A model generated the notes under the pieces. That model was not told the origin of the DNA and ran no database searches. It saw only the letters and a list, made by a program, of their open reading frames with translations. 64,000 nucleotides of DNA. It comes from Desulfosoma caldarium (GTDB taxonomy: Bacteria; Desulfobacterota; Syntrophobacteria; Syntrophobacterales; DSM-9756). The DNA lies in NCBI RefSeq assembly GCF_003751385.1, contig NZ_RJVA01000014.1:141530-205529 (forward strand), written 5' to 3'. The position numbers and the translations under genes are program-made. Shown here one piece after another: positions 63,504-64,000 of the stretch. Each line of letters starts with the position of its first letter. Position 1 is the stretch's first letter.

Positions 63504-63685
63504 TCACCGTCCAGGGCTTTTAAAGCCTCTCCGACGGATTGAATGAGGGCATCCAAGGTTTCGGAACGGTAGGGGTCGACCCCGCCGCAGCCGGCATCCC
63601 CCATCTTATCGAAAACAAACTCTTTTTCCATATAATCCATCAGATCCCTGGTGGCCCGAATCAAGCGTTGTACGGCTTCGTTCAT
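63500..63685 (-). CDS. Small 61-aa protein
   Basis: A short, helical, acidic protein (MNEAVQRLIRATRDLMDYME, then KEFVFDKMGDAGCGGVDPYR and ETLDALIQSVGEALKALDGD). AAGGAG lies 8 bases before the ATG at 63685. It converges on the pseudokinase-like gene with a 4-base overlap of the ends. I do not recognise a family. Two cysteine-free amphipathic helices surround a GCGG turn, suggesting a small helical hairpin. Confidence 0.6.
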   Translation of the reverse strand: MNEAVQRLIRATRDLMDYMEKEFVFDKMGDAGCGGVDPYRSETLDALIQSVGEALKALDGD

Positions 63686-63706
63686 CCTTCTCACTCCTTT
63701 TTCCAA

Positions 63707-64000
63707 TACCGCATAAGGCGCATGGGGTCACATCTTGTTTTATGCCACAGGGGTGAGTGCGACGTTCTTAAAGGAGCTGGAAATTGTTTGTCCGAGAACC
63801 CTTTTTGAGCTGGTTTCGGTAGGGGAGCTCTGAGCCCCAAAACCGTATCGCGCTGTGGTCCGTGCCCACCGGTGGAAGCAACGCGCCCATTTTTGGATAA
63901 GCTCTTAGGTGTTGGGTCCCATGTTATAGTATTCCACGAAGAAGCTATCCGCTGTTTCGTGCCCGCGAGAGGCTGCGCGTCATGGTTTCAAACGCAACAT
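63707..64000. other. Intergenic right edge of the window
   Basis: Nearly 300 bases with no supportable gene except the dispersed repeat at 63919-63996. The promoter of the small minus-strand gene should be in the left part. Confidence 0.4.
63919..63996 (-). repeat. Dispersed 78-bp repeat, copy B
   Basis: The reverse complement matches 12053-12130 at 67 of 78 positions without gaps by hand alignment. See copy A. The repeat reaches almost to the right edge, so it may extend beyond the window. Confidence 0.65.

Overview
The window looks like a chromosomal segment of a GC-rich Gram-negative deltaproteobacterium (Desulfobacterota). A syntrophobacterial, fatty-acid-oxidising relative is my best guess. 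This rests on the isoprenoid block xseA-xseB-ispA-dxs-tlyA-rlmH, a heptosyltransferase, a complete beta-oxidation operon under a TetR/FadR-type repressor, and a large surface-polysaccharide region. The species is inferred; no rRNA or tRNA gene was found to test it.

Positions 1 to about 32,000 form an accessory surface-glycan island. It contains a GT2-TPR protein cut by the window edge, a TPR protein, and three related proteins of about 540-565 aa that join a helical N-terminal half to a GT2 domain. It also holds a UDP-galactopyranose-mutase-like flavoprotein, a two-domain GT2, a PAP2-ArnT membrane fusion, three GT4 enzymes, two further GT2 enzymes, two methyltransferases, a sulfotransferase-like protein, a CDP-glycerol-type polymerase and a Wzx-like flippase. 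The island is eroding. It holds an IS481-type remnant, an IS3 remnant and two near-identical same-orientation IS3 elements (18,433-19,987 and 21,326-22,879) that flank the sulfotransferase gene. The CDP-glycerol enzyme is broken by a 32-bp tandem duplication and then cut by an IS. One methyltransferase is split by a T-tract frameshift. The stretch between and beside the IS copies is visibly richer in A+T than the rest.

Positions 32,500 to 41,300 hold an EamA exporter, a SAM hydrolase, a DJ-1/PfpI protein, an 80-aa acidic protein with a terminator, UppP, a DedA-type membrane protein, and an oligopeptide-type ABC importer (binding protein plus two permeases, no ATPase in the window). Positions 41,700 to 51,740 are housekeeping: xseAB, ispA, dxs, tlyA, rlmH, a Nfu protein, a phosphoribosyltransferase, a zinc-ribbon membrane protein, serS and an HU/IHF protein. 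Then come a GT9 enzyme and a divergent double-domain ThiF/E1-like protein.

Positions 54,436 to 60,370 are a minus-strand beta-oxidation operon: TetR regulator, acyl-CoA dehydrogenase, thiolase, and an enoyl-CoA hydratase/3-hydroxyacyl-CoA dehydrogenase fusion. Its promoter carries a perfect 7-bp-arm palindrome resembling the FadR operator of Bacillus. Beyond it, at 60,623-63,503, three overlapping plus-strand genes encode an unrecognised 152-aa protein, a small histone-deacetylase-family enzyme and a 543-aa protein I read as a SidJ-related pseudokinase. This trio is the strongest candidate here for a poorly described system.
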